Shown here one piece after another: positions 51,962-61,328 of a stretch of 64,000 bases of DNA (within the stretch, counting starts at the first letter, position 1; every line of letters begins with the position of its first letter). The position numbers were made by a program, and so were the translations under genes. The stretch is from Aeromicrobium sp. Leaf350 (GTDB taxonomy: Bacteria > Actinomycetota > Actinomycetes > Propionibacteriales > Nocardioidaceae): NCBI RefSeq assembly GCF_916858655.1, contig NZ_CAKASL010000001.1, positions 682,001 to 746,000 of the forward strand, in the 5' to 3' direction. Below the pieces are notes generated by a model. That model worked only from the letters and a program-made list of their open reading frames with translations, was not told where the DNA came from and did not search any database.

Positions 51962-53293
51962 TCACCTCTTCCCCGTGATCAGCGCGCGGTGGAACGCGAC
52001 GCCGCGTTCCAGCCAGGCGGCCTCGACCCACTCGTTCGGGGCGTGGATCGAGTCGCGCTGCGACCGACTCATCTTGAGCGGGCTGAAGCGGTAGACCGAG
52101 TCGCTGATGCGGGTGAAGTGGCGGCTGTCGGTGGCGCCGGTCTGCACGTAGGGCACGACCCGGATCGGCTCGCCCGGCACCTCGAGCGCGGCGATCGCGC
52201 GCCCCAGGTGGGCCCAGGCGGCGTTGTCGGTGCGGGAGACGGGCGGCGGGTCGTTGCCCTCGATCGCCTCGATCTCGACGTCCAGGCCCTTCAGCAGCCG
52301 GGTGAGCCGGGCCCGCAGCTGCTCGCGGTCGTCGCCCACGGCCAACCGCACGTTGACCACGGCGCGGGCCTCGGTCGCGAGCACGTTGTCGGCGGGACTG
52401 CCGTTCAGACGCGTGACGGCCATGGTCGTGCGGACCATCGAGCTGGTCTCCTTGCTGACCCGGGCGAGCACCTCCGCCACGGGGCGCCGGGCGCGACGCG
52501 CCTGGCCGAGCGCCAGCCGGACCGGGAGCGGCATGCTCTCCCCCACCACCCCGAGCATCTGCAGCACGGGCTCGGACAGGCCGGGCGGCGCCGGGTTCTC
52601 CTCGAGCCGCACGATCGCGCGGGCGAGACGCGCCGTCGCGCCGTCCGGCGACGGGGTCGACGCGTGCCCGCCACCGCCGCGGGCGAGGAGGTGCACGTTG
52701 GTGATGCCCTTCTCGACCGTCGCGACCATCGCGCTGTCGCCGATCAGCCCGGGGAGGGCGTCGTCGACGACCGCACCGCCCTCGTCCGAGACGAGCCACG
52801 GTCGGACGCCGAGCTCGTCCAGGTGCGCCACGACGCCTCGGCACTCGTGACCCTCGACCTCCTCGTCGGCGCCGAAGGACAGCCACACGTCGTGCTCCGG
52901 GGTGACCCCCTCGGCGAGCAGCTGCTCCACCGCCTCGGCGACACACACGAGGGAGCCCTTGTCGTCGAGCGTCCCGCGCCCGTGCACCACGACACCGTAC
53001 GGTCCGTCGACGACCTCGCCCGAGAACGGGTCACGGTCCCACTGCTCGGCCGGCGCCGGCACGACGTCGTAGTGCGCCATCAGCACGATGGGGTCCGTCT
53101 CGCTGCGGCCCGGCCAGCGGAACAGCAGCGAGCCGCCGGGAAAGGTGGTGAGCTCCAGCTCCGCGTGGAGGCGGGGGTAGAGCCGGGCGAAGGTCTCGCG
53201 GAACCGGACGAACTCCCCCTCGTCGCGCTCGTCCGGGGCCGACACCGTGCGGCATCGGACGAGCTCGGACAGCTCCTCGGCCGGCGTGCTCAC
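51962..53293 (-). CDS. M20-family metallopeptidase
   Basis: 443 aa. Two-zinc ligands are visible: 'LMAHYDVVP' (His), 'HGRGTLDDKGS' (bridging Asp), 'FGADEEVEGHECRG' (catalytic Glu pair), 'VSDEGG' and 'TGATDSRHFTRI' (C-terminal His). The lid domain is in the middle ('GGGGHASTPSPDGAT'). This resembles carboxypeptidase S/YgeY-like dipeptidases. The GTG at 53293 overlaps the MFS stop (GTGA), so transporter and peptidase are coupled. Confidence 0.9.
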   Translation of the reverse strand: MSTPAEELSELVRCRTVSAPDERDEGEFVRFRETFARLYPRLHAELELTTFPGGSLLFRWPGRSETDPIVLMAHYDVVPAPAEQWDRDPFSGEVVDGPYGVVVHGRGTLDDKGSLVCVAEAVEQLLAEGVTPEHDVWLSFGADEEVEGHECRGVVAHLDELGVRPWLVSDEGGAVVDDALPGLIGDSAMVATVEKGITNVHLLARGGGGHASTPSPDGATARLARAIVRLEENPAPPGLSEPVLQMLGVVGESMPLPVRLALGQARRARRPVAEVLARVSKETSSMVRTTMAVTRLNGSPADNVLATEARAVVNVRLAVGDDREQLRARLTRLLKGLDVEIEAIEGNDPPPVSRTDNAAWAHLGRAIAALEVPGEPIRVVPYVQTGATDSRHFTRISDSVYRFSPLKMSRSQRDSIHAPNEWVEAAWLERGVAFHRALITGKR

Positions 53294-54729
53294 GGCACGA
53301 CCTCCGGCAGGGGCTCGGGGTCGGCGAAGGCCAGGCGCGGCACGAACGTCAGGAGCACGGCGGCGACGACGGCCGTGGCCGAGCACACGACCCAGACCGT
53401 GTAGTACCCACTCATCGAGGCCGCCGTGGAGTGGGTCGCACCCTGCGCGAGCGCGACGCCGAAGACGCAGGACGCGAAGGCGCCACCGATCGTCTTGGTC
53501 GTGTTGGTCAGACCCGTGGCGACCGCCGTGCGTCCCTCCGGTGCGGCAGCGGCCGCGGCGGCGGGCAGCGCCGCGACGAGCGCGCCCGAACCGAGGCCTG
53601 CGACCACCATGCAGGCGGCGACGGTCGGGATCGTTCCGTGCGCGACGACCAGCAGCCCGTAGCCGAGCGCGATCAGGCCGGCGGCGCCGATCAGGCAGCT
53701 GCGGGGGCTGTACCTCTGGCTGACCCGCGCGAAGACGAGGGCGCCGACCAGCAGCGACAGCACGTAGGCGCCGATGAGGGGTGCGACGGTCGAGGAGTCC
53801 AGGCCCAGGCCGTAGCCGTGCTCGTCGGGATCGGTCTGGGCGAAGGTCGACAGCGGCACCTGCGCCCCGAGGACGCTGACCCCGAAGAGCAGGGCGGTGA
53901 GCTGTACGGGCCACATCGACGGCTGACGCATGACCCGCAGGTCCACGAGCGGGTCGGGGGCCCTGAGCTCCCAGCGACCGAACGGCAGGAGGAACGCTGC
54001 TCCGACCGCCATCGCGAGCCACGGCCAGGGCGACCCCACGCCCTCGGTGCGCACGAGCGAGAGCCCACCCGTCACGAGCACGAGGCTCGCGCTGATGAGC
54101 GCCAGCCCGCGTCCGTCGAGGCTCCCCGCTTGCACGACGTGGTCGCGGTCGACCGCGAGGTGGATCACCAGCACGACGCCGGTGGTCAGGAGGGCGGGCA
54201 CCGCGAGCACGATCCAGATCGGGTCGAACGCCGCCGTCGTGGCACCGGCCGAGAGCGCACCCGCGATCGCGCCCGCCTGCAGCGCCGCGACGATGACACC
54301 CGTGGCGCGCCGGGTCGCCGCTGCACGGTCGGCCAGCCCGAGGCTGCGGCGGTAGATCAGGGCGACCTCGAGCGGGAGCCACACGGTGAACACGCCCTGC
54401 AGCGCCCAGAAGACGAGGTAGGTCTCGAACGACGACGAGAAGGCGATGCCCCACGTGGCCACCGCCGTGAGCACAGCCGACCACCACAGCACCCGCTGGT
54501 GCCCCACCAGGTCACCGAGCTTGGACAGCGCCGGGACGCACAGGGCCGAGAGGAGCAGCTGGGCGGCCTCGAACCAGTTGACGTCGGCGTCGTTGATCGA
54601 CAGGTGCCGGGCGATGTCGGAGGCGAGCGGCGTGTAGTAGCCCTGCAGGAAGCCGCTGACGAACTCGACGAAGACCAGCGCTCCGACGAGTCCGGCGCCG
54701 ATCGAGGTCGCTCGCGAGGTCGGTCCCAC
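53290..54729 (-). CDS. MFS transporter, 14-helix drug/H+ antiporter type
   Basis: 479 aa with about 14 hydrophobic segments. 'LGDLVGHQRVLWWSA' between helices 2 and 3 is the MFS motif A region, and 'SDIARHLSINDADVNWFEAAQLL' resembles EmrB/QacA-type exporters. The substrate is unknown. The GTG start is 6 nt after a TAGGGT -10. Coupling with the downstream M20 peptidase suggests export or uptake of a peptide-like compound (inference). Confidence 0.88.
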   Translation of the reverse strand: MGPTSRATSIGAGLVGALVFVEFVSGFLQGYYTPLASDIARHLSINDADVNWFEAAQLLLSALCVPALSKLGDLVGHQRVLWWSAVLTAVATWGIAFSSSFETYLVFWALQGVFTVWLPLEVALIYRRSLGLADRAAATRRATGVIVAALQAGAIAGALSAGATTAAFDPIWIVLAVPALLTTGVVLVIHLAVDRDHVVQAGSLDGRGLALISASLVLVTGGLSLVRTEGVGSPWPWLAMAVGAAFLLPFGRWELRAPDPLVDLRVMRQPSMWPVQLTALLFGVSVLGAQVPLSTFAQTDPDEHGYGLGLDSSTVAPLIGAYVLSLLVGALVFARVSQRYSPRSCLIGAAGLIALGYGLLVVAHGTIPTVAACMVVAGLGSGALVAALPAAAAAAAPEGRTAVATGLTNTTKTIGGAFASCVFGVALAQGATHSTAASMSGYYTVWVVCSATAVVAAVLLTFVPRLAFADPEPLPEVVP

Positions 54730-54735
54730 GGTCCG

Positions 54736-54741
54736 ACCCTA
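54736..54741 (-). promoter_or_regulatory. -10 element (TAGGGT) for leaderless MFS gene
   Basis: TAGGGT on the minus strand is followed by 6 nt and the GTG at 54729. Confidence 0.45.
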
Positions 54742-54767
54742 CGTCGTCGCAGGGCCAGGCCCGCGGC

Positions 54768-55916
54768 TCAGCCGCAGGCGCGCAGGGTGATCGCGGTGAT
54801 CCTGTCGGACCCGTCGAGGTCGAGAGCGAAGCAGGTGGCTCCGGTGCCGTCGGCCACGACCGAAACCACCCCGTCCCCGCTCGCGTTGGTCGGGCCGTAG
54901 AGCCGCTCGGCATCGGCGCGGGAGTCCCCGACCGCGAGCCCGTCGATCGTGCGGACGTCCGACGTCGCGATCGTGATCGCCGAGACGAGCCCGTCGGTGA
55001 GCTCGACGACCGCTTCGCCGACCTCGAGCTCGACGACACCGCGAGAGCGGACCGTCGGCAGCTCCTCGTCCGCCGCCGACCGCACGTCGTCGACGGTCGC
55101 CCCGAGGTCGATGCCGCGGAACGAGGTCGACGTGAGCGCCTGCGCGGACCAGTCCTGGTTCAGGGTCGCCGACAGCCTGGTGGCCAGGAGCGTCGCCGTG
55201 GCGGCACTCAGGTTCTGGCCACCACCGGCCTCCGCGATGCAGTCCAGCTGAGCGGACGCGGCCGGGTCGGCGTCGGTCCGGAAGCCCACCGTGCTGACCG
55301 TCAGGTCCTGGTCCGTCCCGTGCAGGTCTCCGGCGACGGCGCACGGGTCGGGACCGAGGCCGTCCGGGGCGCAGGTGTCGAGGCCGTCGGAGACGATCAC
55401 GACCTGCCGCGGCCCGCTCGCGGGCAGGAGGTCGACCGCCGTCTGCAGGCTCAGCCCGACCGGCGTGTAGCCACGGGGCTCGAGCCCGGCCAGCACCCCC
55501 GCGATGTCGCGCTGGGCCATGGGGCCGACCTCACGGGCCACGACGACGTCCTGGCACCCCGCCTGCTGCTCCGCGTCGCTCGACCCCGTCGAGGTCCCGT
55601 AGACCACGAGGCCGAGCTCGTGTCCCGGCCGCAGCGCGGCCATGACGTCGCCGACGGCCGCCTTGGCCGCCTCCAGCCGCTGTCCCGGGGCGTCCTGGAC
55701 GGCCATGGAGCCCGAGGCGTCGATGACGATCACGGTCGGCACCGGGGCGACCTCCTCGAGTGCCGAGACGGGCATCGGGGCGCCGATCTCGCGGTCAGTC
55801 GCGGCAGCGGTCTCGTCCGCGCCCTCCGGACCGCTCGACCCGCCGCAGGCCGCCAGCAGCAGCACGGCTGCCATGACCACGGCCGATGCGCGCCTCGTCC
55901 CGGACTGCCCCCACAT
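54768..55916 (-). CDS. VWA-domain lipoprotein
   Basis: 382 aa. The signal peptide 'ASAVVMAAVLLLAACGG' ends in a lipobox. The von Willebrand factor A domain carries a full MIDAS: 'VIVIDASGSMAV' (DxSxS), 'YTPVGLSLQ' (Thr) and 'VIVSDGLDTC' (Asp). A C-terminal domain contains 'LGATVDDVRSAADEEL' and 'LAVGDSRADAERLYG', a pattern of small secreted beta modules. The ATG at 55916 is preferred because TAGTCT lies 7 nt upstream; a GTG at 55922 is the alternative. Ligand unknown. Confidence 0.87.
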   Translation of the reverse strand: MWGQSGTRRASAVVMAAVLLLAACGGSSGPEGADETAAATDREIGAPMPVSALEEVAPVPTVIVIDASGSMAVQDAPGQRLEAAKAAVGDVMAALRPGHELGLVVYGTSTGSSDAEQQAGCQDVVVAREVGPMAQRDIAGVLAGLEPRGYTPVGLSLQTAVDLLPASGPRQVVIVSDGLDTCAPDGLGPDPCAVAGDLHGTDQDLTVSTVGFRTDADPAASAQLDCIAEAGGGQNLSAATATLLATRLSATLNQDWSAQALTSTSFRGIDLGATVDDVRSAADEELPTVRSRGVVELEVGEAVVELTDGLVSAITIATSDVRTIDGLAVGDSRADAERLYGPTNASGDGVVSVVADGTGATCFALDLDGSDRITAITLRACG

Positions 55917-55923
55917 GCGCACG

Positions 55924-55929
55924 AGACTA
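55924..55929 (-). promoter_or_regulatory. -10 element (TAGTCT) for leaderless VWA lipoprotein gene
   Basis: TAGTCT on the minus strand ends 7 nt before ATG 55916, in the 41-bp gap after the lrp stop. Confidence 0.5.
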
Positions 55930-55957
55930 CGTCGGGGAGGACGGGGTCGTCAGGGGA

Positions 55958-56422
55958 CTACTCCCCCGGCAGACCGGCGGCCAGTGAGCCTCCGCGCTCG
56001 ACGAGACGCGACAGGACGATCGCCGTCTCCGTGCGCTCGACGTTGCGGGCCGCGTGCCGCAGCCGCTCGAGGGCGTCCTCGAGGTGCCGCACGTCGCGGG
56101 CCACCAGACGGACGATCGCGTCGGCCTGGCCCGTGACGGTGACGGCGTCCTGCACCTCCGGGATCGACGCGAACGCGGCCTGCAGCTCGTCCGGTCCGAT
56201 CGCGCCGTGGCAGTGCAGCTCGACGTACGCCTCGGTGCTCCAGCCGAGCAGCTGCGGGTCGAGCACCGCGGTGAAGCCGCGCACGACACCGTCGGCCTGG
56301 AGCCGGTCGAGCCGTCGCTTCACGGCCGGGGCCGAGAGTCCGACCCGGTCGCCGATCACCGACAGGCTCGCTCGGCCGTCGTCCAGGAGCACCTCGACGA
56401 TGCGTCGGTCGATCAGGTCCAT
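55958..56422 (-). CDS. Lrp/AsnC-family transcriptional regulator
   Basis: 154 aa, normal for the family. The N-terminal helix-turn-helix is 'DGRASLSVIGDRVGLSAPAVKRRLDRLQADGVV' and the C-terminal RAM domain is 'AYVELHCHGAIGPDELQAAFASIPEVQDAVTVTGQADAIVRLVARD'. The ATG at 56422 (MDLIDRRIVEVLL) is the family start. It is divergent from ddaH, with a perfect inverted repeat between them, so it probably controls ddaH and itself in response to an arginine-related amino acid. Confidence 0.92.
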   Translation of the reverse strand: MDLIDRRIVEVLLDDGRASLSVIGDRVGLSAPAVKRRLDRLQADGVVRGFTAVLDPQLLGWSTEAYVELHCHGAIGPDELQAAFASIPEVQDAVTVTGQADAIVRLVARDVRHLEDALERLRHAARNVERTETAIVLSRLVERGGSLAAGLPGE

Positions 56423-56472
56423 GGCCCCATCGTCGCAGACGCGCAAGAATCAGCCGCCAGCGGCTCGTTCAC

Positions 56473-56548
56473 GCAACGAATCACCACCCCGAACGAGGAT
56501 TGTCGCCTCGTCGCCACAAGGTGCCGCCTTCTACGATTGATTCGTTGC
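56473..56548. promoter_or_regulatory. Inverted repeat, probable Lrp-type operator for lrp/ddaH
   Basis: GCAACGAATCA (56473-56483) and its exact complement TGATTCGTTGC (56538-56548) have centres 65 bp apart, about six helical turns, in the 184-bp divergent gap. TACGAT at 56532-56537 just before the right half-site is a possible ddaH -10. Confidence 0.7.
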
Positions 56549-56606
56549 ACCGGACCACCCACCGCCGGCGCCACGACGTCCCACCGGATCCGACCCCGAG
56601 GTGACC

Positions 56607-57512
56607 ATGACCGTTCTCGACCCGCACCGCTCCGCGACCCCGACCGGTCCACGCCCGGCCGTGCCGCTGGCCGCTCCTCGCCCCGCTGCTCGCCGGAGCG
56701 CGCGCACCCGGAGCTACGCGATGTGCCGCCCCACGGAGTTCCGGGTCACGTACGCGATCAACCCGTGGATGGATCCGACCCGCCCCGTCGACGGCGCCCG
56801 CGCCCTCGCGCAGTGGGAGTCGCTCGTCGCGGCCTACCGGGCTCTCGGCCACGCCGTCGACGTCGTCGAGCCCCTCCCCGGTCAGCCCGACATGGTCTTC
56901 GCGGCCAACGGCGCCCTGGTCGTCGGCGACGTCGCGTACGGGTCGAGCTTCCGCTTCCCCGAGCGGGCGGCCGAGGCCGACGCGTTCGCCGCCTGGCTCC
57001 GCAGCCTCCACGTCGAGGTCGTGCCGGCGACCCACCCCGCCGAGGGCGAGGGCGACTTCCTGGTGCTCGGTCACGTCGTGCTGGCGGGCACCGGCTTCCG
57101 CACCAGCCTGGCGGCCCACGTCGAGGCCGCGACGGTCATCGACCGGCCCTTCGTGACCCTCGAGCTGGTGGACCCGTCGTTCTACCACCTCGACGTCGCG
57201 CTCGGCGTCCTCGACGACGGCCGGGGCGAGGCCCCCGCCGACATCGCGTACTACCCGGGAGCGTTCAGCCTCCACAGCCGGCGGACGCTGCGCGAGCTCT
57301 TCCCCGACGCGCTGCTCGTGACCCGCGACGAGGCCCTGGCATTCGGCCTCAACCTCGTCAGCGACGGGCTCAACGTCGTGCTGCCGCAGGAGGCACGCAC
57401 GCTCGCCGACCGGCTCCACCAGCGTGGGTACCGCCCGATGCCGGTCGAGCTGGACGAGTTCCTGAAGTCCGGCGGCAGCGTGAAGTGCTGCACGATGGAG
57501 CTCCACGCCTGA
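56607..57512 (+). CDS. ddaH: Dimethylarginine dimethylaminohydrolase-like amidinotransferase-fold enzyme
   Basis: 301 aa. The guanidino-group-modifying fold shows 'CRPTEFRVTYAINPWM', 'DMVFAANGALVVG' (substrate Asp region), 'GEGDFLVLGHVVLAGTGFRTS', 'FYHLDVALGVL' (catalytic His) and 'KSGGSVKCCTMELH' (nucleophile Cys). The family hydrolyses methylarginine or arginine-like substrates to citrulline. Residues 1-35 are a variable leader. The ATG at 56607 is preferred to GTG 56601 because GAGG then fits as the ribosome site. The divergent Lrp gene supports an amino-acid catabolic role. Confidence 0.88.
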   Translation: MTVLDPHRSATPTGPRPAVPLAAPRPAARRSARTRSYAMCRPTEFRVTYAINPWMDPTRPVDGARALAQWESLVAAYRALGHAVDVVEPLPGQPDMVFAANGALVVGDVAYGSSFRFPERAAEADAFAAWLRSLHVEVVPATHPAEGEGDFLVLGHVVLAGTGFRTSLAAHVEAATVIDRPFVTLELVDPSFYHLDVALGVLDDGRGEAPADIAYYPGAFSLHSRRTLRELFPDALLVTRDEALAFGLNLVSDGLNVVLPQEARTLADRLHQRGYRPMPVELDEFLKSGGSVKCCTMELHA

Positions 57513-57599
57513 CCTGCGGCGACGGCCCGATCGCGTCTGAGCGAGAGGTCACGGCGCCGATCCCGTGCGTCGCGACCTGCTAGTGGGCCCGAACCGTTC

Positions 57600-57605
57600 T
57601 AGTCT
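57600..57605 (+). promoter_or_regulatory. -10 element (TAGTCT) for leaderless GYF-like gene
   Basis: TAGTCT is followed by 6 nt and ATG 57612. There is no Shine-Dalgarno, so leaderless translation is likely. The remainder of the 57513-57611 gap shows nothing else clear. Confidence 0.55.
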
Positions 57606-57611
57606 TCGGGC

Positions 57612-58460
57612 ATGAGCACGACTGCACCGCCACCTGCCGCGTCCGCGCCCGCCACCGAGGTCGAGACCCCGGAGACCCCGACCCGACGTTTCGGAGTCGC
57701 GCGCGCCCTGGGACTGGCCGTCGCCGCGTTCCTCGGTGGCTACCTGGCCCACCTGGCGCTGGCCGAGACCATCGACGTCTTCCGCGACCGGCTCTTCAGC
57801 CAGTACAACTCGCTCGGGTCCGCCGACGAGCGCTTCCGCCTGCTGAGCCTGCTGGCCGAGGGATTCGGCGCCCTGGCCGGAGTGGTCGCCGTCATCGGGC
57901 TCGCCGCGCGACGATGGGCCGTGGGCGTCCTCGTCCTGACGCTGGTCTCGGCCCTGTGCCACGTCGGCTTCGCCGCCCAGGTCATCGACACCAACTTCCG
58001 CCCGGTCTTCCTCGAGCCCGGCCGCAACTGGGGTGCCTCGTACGGTCTGCCGTTCACGGTCGCCGTGCTGGCCCTGCAGCTCCTGGTCGTCCTGCTGTGC
58101 CTCGTCCGTGGTCCGCGGCCCGAGCCCGTCGTGGTCGCCGCACCGCCGGTCGCGGCCGAGCCCCCGCCGCCGGCCGTCGATCGCGACGACGACCGCATGG
58201 GCGAGGACCGCATGCACACGCCCGACGACCAGCCGCGGCACGCGAGCCCGGTCGCCGTCGCCGATCACGACGAGGCCGATGACGACGTCGAGCCCGACGA
58301 CGACGTGTACCTCGTGATCCACGGCCGCGAGTACGGCCCGTACCCGGCCGACCGGGTGCGCGGATTCATGGTCGAGGGGCGCATCCACCCGGGCACGCTC
58401 GTGCGCATCGGCGACGAGACCAAGCCCGCCTCCGAGGTCCCCGCCATCTTCGGAGGCTGA
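57612..58460 (+). CDS. Four-helix membrane protein with C-terminal GYF-like domain
   Basis: 282 aa. Helices lie at about 31-50, 83-100, 104-122 and 146-165. An acidic, Pro-rich cytosolic linker follows. The last 55 residues, 'VYLVIHGREYGPYPADRVRGFMVEGRIHPGTLVRIGDETKPASEVPAIF', match the GYF_2 pattern (G-x-x-Y-GP, then W/R-x-G-x-I-x-P-x-T-x-V). Such domains bind proline-rich peptides or act as membrane-linked adaptors. No enzymatic motif is present. It is monocistronic and converges on map at a hairpin. Confidence 0.75.
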   Translation: MSTTAPPPAASAPATEVETPETPTRRFGVARALGLAVAAFLGGYLAHLALAETIDVFRDRLFSQYNSLGSADERFRLLSLLAEGFGALAGVVAVIGLAARRWAVGVLVLTLVSALCHVGFAAQVIDTNFRPVFLEPGRNWGASYGLPFTVAVLALQLLVVLLCLVRGPRPEPVVVAAPPVAAEPPPPAVDRDDDRMGEDRMHTPDDQPRHASPVAVADHDEADDDVEPDDDVYLVIHGREYGPYPADRVRGFMVEGRIHPGTLVRIGDETKPASEVPAIFGG

Positions 58461-58466
58461 GCCGGC

Positions 58467-58488
58467 GCGCTCCCGGGATCGGGAGCGC
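58467..58488. terminator. Bidirectional terminator between GYF-like gene and map
   Basis: A perfect 9-bp stem (58467-58475 with 58480-58488) with loop GGAT fills the 30-bp gap between convergent genes. Confidence 0.8.
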
Positions 58489-58490
58489 CG

Positions 58491-59255
58491 TCAGGCGGGG
58501 AGGGTCAGCACGACGGGTCCGTCGGCCGTGATGGCGACGGTGTGCTCCCAGTGCGCGGCGCGGCTTCCGTCGACCGTCACGGCGGTCCAGTCGTCCTCGA
58601 GGATCTGGGTGTAGGGCGAGCCCAGCGAGACCATGGGCTCGATCGCGATAACCAGGCCGGGCTTGAGGCGCATCCCGCTGCCCGCTCGACCGATGTTCGG
58701 CACGTCGGGGTCCTGGTGCATCTCGGTGCCGATGCCGTGCCCCGTGAAGCCCTCCACGATGCCGTAGTCGCCGGCGGCTGCGATGGACGTGGCTATGGCG
58801 TGACCGACGTCGCCGAGCCGGGCTCCCGGCTGCGCGGCCTCGACACCGGCCCAGAGGGCGGCCTCCGTGACGCGCGACAGCTCGGCGGCCGCCGGGCTCA
58901 CCTCGCCGACCGCCACGGTGATCGCGGCGTCGCCGTGCCAGCCCTCGACGATCGCACCGGCGTCGACCGACACCAGGTCGCCCGCCGCGAGGACGCGCTC
59001 GCCCGGGATGCCGTGCACGACCTCGTCGTTGACCGAGGTGCAGATGACCGCAGGGAAGCCGTGGTACCCGAGGAAGTTCGAGGTGGCGCCATGGCGGTCG
59101 ATGACCCCCCGCGCCACGGCGTCGAGGTCGAGCGTCGTGACACCCGGGGCGACGGCCTCCCGCACGGTCGCCAGCACGTCGGCGACGACGATCCCCGCGC
59201 GTCGCATGACGGCGATCTGCTCAGCCGACTTGTACTCGACGCTCCGGCCGAACAT
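58491..59255 (-). CDS. map: Methionine aminopeptidase, type I
   Basis: 254 aa. Metal ligands follow the pita-bread order: 'GDLVSVDAGAIVEGWHGDAAITV' (two Asp), 'GHGIGTEMHQDPDVPN' (His), 'VIAIEPMVS' (Glu) and 'AAHWEHTVAIT' (Glu). It removes the initiator methionine. It has no N-terminal zinc-finger extension. It is 14 bp after adk at the end of the spc operon. Confidence 0.97.
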   Translation of the reverse strand: MFGRSVEYKSAEQIAVMRRAGIVVADVLATVREAVAPGVTTLDLDAVARGVIDRHGATSNFLGYHGFPAVICTSVNDEVVHGIPGERVLAAGDLVSVDAGAIVEGWHGDAAITVAVGEVSPAAAELSRVTEAALWAGVEAAQPGARLGDVGHAIATSIAAAGDYGIVEGFTGHGIGTEMHQDPDVPNIGRAGSGMRLKPGLVIAIEPMVSLGSPYTQILEDDWTAVTVDGSRAAHWEHTVAITADGPVVLTLPA

Positions 59256-59269
59256 CCCGCGAGCCGAGG

Positions 59270-59836
59270 TCAGTGAAGATCGAGGGCAGCGTTGATGCGG
59301 GCCTCGACCTCGTCGATCGAACCGACCCCGTCGACCTCGCGCAGCAGACCGCGGTCGCGGTACACCGGCAGCAACGGGGCGGTCTCGGCGATGTAGACCT
59401 CCTGCCGCTCGCGGATGACCTCTTCGGTGTCGTCGGCGCGGCCGCTCGTCTCGGCGCGCTTCAGCAGTCGGCCGATGAGCTCCTCGTGGTCGACCGTGAG
59501 CACCAGGACCGCGTCGAGCGGTGCCCCGAGCTCGGCCAGGATCTCGTCGAGCGTCTCGACCTGGTCGGGCGTGCGGGGGTAGCCGTCGAGCACGAAGCCG
59601 TCACGGGCGTCGTCCTGCGCCAGCCGGTCCTTGACCATCGCGTTGGTGACCTCGTCCGGCACGTACTTGCCGGCGTCCATGTAGGACTGCGCGAGCTGAC
59701 CCAGCTCGGTGCCCTCGGACACGTTCGCGCGGAAGATGTCGCCGGTCGAGACGTGCGCGCCACCGGTGCGCTTCGCCAGACCCGTCGCCTGGGTGCCCTT
59801 GCCCGCACCCGGCGGGCCCATGATCAGCATTCTCAT
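59270..59836 (-). CDS. adk: Adenylate kinase
   Basis: 188 aa, the short lid form typical of actinobacteria. P-loop '[18 protein letters not shown]', 'ISTGD'-type '[11 protein letters not shown]', '[18 protein letters not shown]' and the lid region '[23 protein letters not shown]'. It balances AMP, ADP and ATP. The ATG overlaps the secY stop by 4 bp. Confidence 0.97.
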   Translation of the reverse strand: MRMLIMGPPGAGKGTQATGLAKRTGGAHVSTGDIFRANVSEGTELGQLAQSYMDAGKYVPDEVTNAMVKDRLAQDDARDGFVLDGYPRTPDQVETLDEILAELGAPLDAVLVLTVDHEELIGRLLKRAETSGRADDTEEVIRERQEVYIAETAPLLPVYRDRGLLREVDGVGSIDEVEARINAALDLH

Positions 59837-61161
59837 GAACGGAGGAATCCTTCGTAGTTGCGCTGCTGCAGCTGAGCCTCGATCTGCTTGACCGTGTCGA
59901 GTCCGACGCCGACGATGATGAGGATCGTCGTGCCGCCGAACGGGAAGTTCTGGCTCGCGTTGAGCAACGCGATCGCGAACATGGGGATCAGCGCGATGAG
60001 ACCGAGGTACAGCGCACCCGGAGCGGTGATGCGGCTCAGGACGTACTGGAGGTAGTCCTGCGTCGGACGGCCGGCCCGGATCCCGGGGATGAAGCCGCCG
60101 TACTTCTTCATGTTGTCGGCGACCTCCTCGGGGTTGAAGGTGATCGCGACGTAGAAGTACGTGAAGAACACGATCAGCGTGAAGAACGTGATCATGTAGT
60201 ACGGGTGGTCGCCGCGCACGAAGTGGTCGTTGACCCACGTCGCCCAGCTGGAGCCCTCGTTGAACTGCGCGAGCAGGGCCGGCAGGTACATCAGGCTCGA
60301 GGCGAAGATGACCGGGATGATGCCGGCCTGGTTGACCTTGAGCGGGATGTAGGTCGAGGAGCCACCGAACATCCGGCGGCCGACCATGCGCTTGGCGTAC
60401 TGCACCGGGATGCGGCGCTGCGCCTGCTCGATGAAGATGACGCCGGCCACCACGATCAGACCGACGAGGATCACGAGGGAGAAGGTGACCCAGCCCTCGC
60501 GCTCCGACGCGGCCTGCGCCTTGATCTGCCACAGCGCGCCGGGGAAGGTCGCGATGACCTGCGTGAAGATCAGGATCGACATGCCGTTGCCGACGCCACG
60601 GTCGGTGATGAGCTCGCCGAACCACATGATGATGGCGGTGCCCGCGACCATCACCAGGACGATCAGCAGGAACGCCGGGATGCTGTCGGGGTGGTACAGC
60701 AGGTCCTGCGTGCACGCGCCGCCGAAGAGACGTCCGCTGCGCGCCAGGGCCACGATGCCGGTCGCCTGCAGCACGGCGAGGCCGAGCGTCAGGTACCGGG
60801 TGTACTGGGTGATCTTCGCCTGGCCGGCCTGGCCCTCCTTCTTGAGGGACTCCAGCCGCGGGATCACGACGACGAGCAGCTGCAGGATGATGCTCGCGGT
60901 GATGTAGGGCATGATGCCCAGCGCGAACACGGTCAGCTGCAGCAGCGCGCCGCCGGAGAAGACGTTGATGAGCGCGAACAGGTTGCCGTTCTCGCTGCCG
61001 GACGCGGTCGCCACGTCGATGCACTGCTGCACGTTGGCGACGTCGATACCGGGAGCCGGGGTCATGGACCCCAGCCGGAAGAGCACGACGATGCCCAGGA
61101 CGAAGAGCAACTTGCGTCGCAGGTCAGGCGTGCGGAACGCATTGACGAAGGCGCTGAGCAC
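59833..61161 (-). CDS. secY: Protein translocase subunit SecY
   Basis: 442 aa with ten helices. '[20 protein letters not shown]', '[25 protein letters not shown]' (plug-adjacent), '[11 protein letters not shown]' and '[37 protein letters not shown]'-like C-terminal loops (here FYVAITFN) are canonical. It forms the Sec channel with SecE and SecG. It is separated from rplO by 192 bp holding a strong hairpin. Confidence 0.97.
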   Translation of the reverse strand: MLSAFVNAFRTPDLRRKLLFVLGIVVLFRLGSMTPAPGIDVANVQQCIDVATASGSENGNLFALINVFSGGALLQLTVFALGIMPYITASIILQLLVVVIPRLESLKKEGQAGQAKITQYTRYLTLGLAVLQATGIVALARSGRLFGGACTQDLLYHPDSIPAFLLIVLVMVAGTAIIMWFGELITDRGVGNGMSILIFTQVIATFPGALWQIKAQAASEREGWVTFSLVILVGLIVVAGVIFIEQAQRRIPVQYAKRMVGRRMFGGSSTYIPLKVNQAGIIPVIFASSLMYLPALLAQFNEGSSWATWVNDHFVRGDHPYYMITFFTLIVFFTYFYVAITFNPEEVADNMKKYGGFIPGIRAGRPTQDYLQYVLSRITAPGALYLGLIALIPMFAIALLNASQNFPFGGTTILIIVGVGLDTVKQIEAQLQQRNYEGFLRS

Positions 61162-61287
61162 TTCCGTCCTCCTCAGATTGGGCAGCCGGGCAACCCGGCG
61201 ACTCTAACAGTCGATCGTCCCCGCCTCGCAGTTGCGTCGGGGTTGCGCCATCGGGACGCGAGTGCGACCTCGGCCGCCCTGCACATG

Positions 61288-61328
61288 CACGATGGCGAGG
61301 CCCTCCGCTGGAGTGCCTCGCCATCGTG
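61288..61328 (-). terminator. Strong hairpin between rplO and secY
   Basis: A perfect 13-bp stem (61288-61300 with 61316-61328) with an inner CTCC/GGAG stem lies 25 bp after the rplO stop, inside the normally continuous spc operon. A TAGAGT -10-like hexamer (61203-61208 on the minus strand) lies further on toward secY, in the 192-bp gap. Confidence 0.8.
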
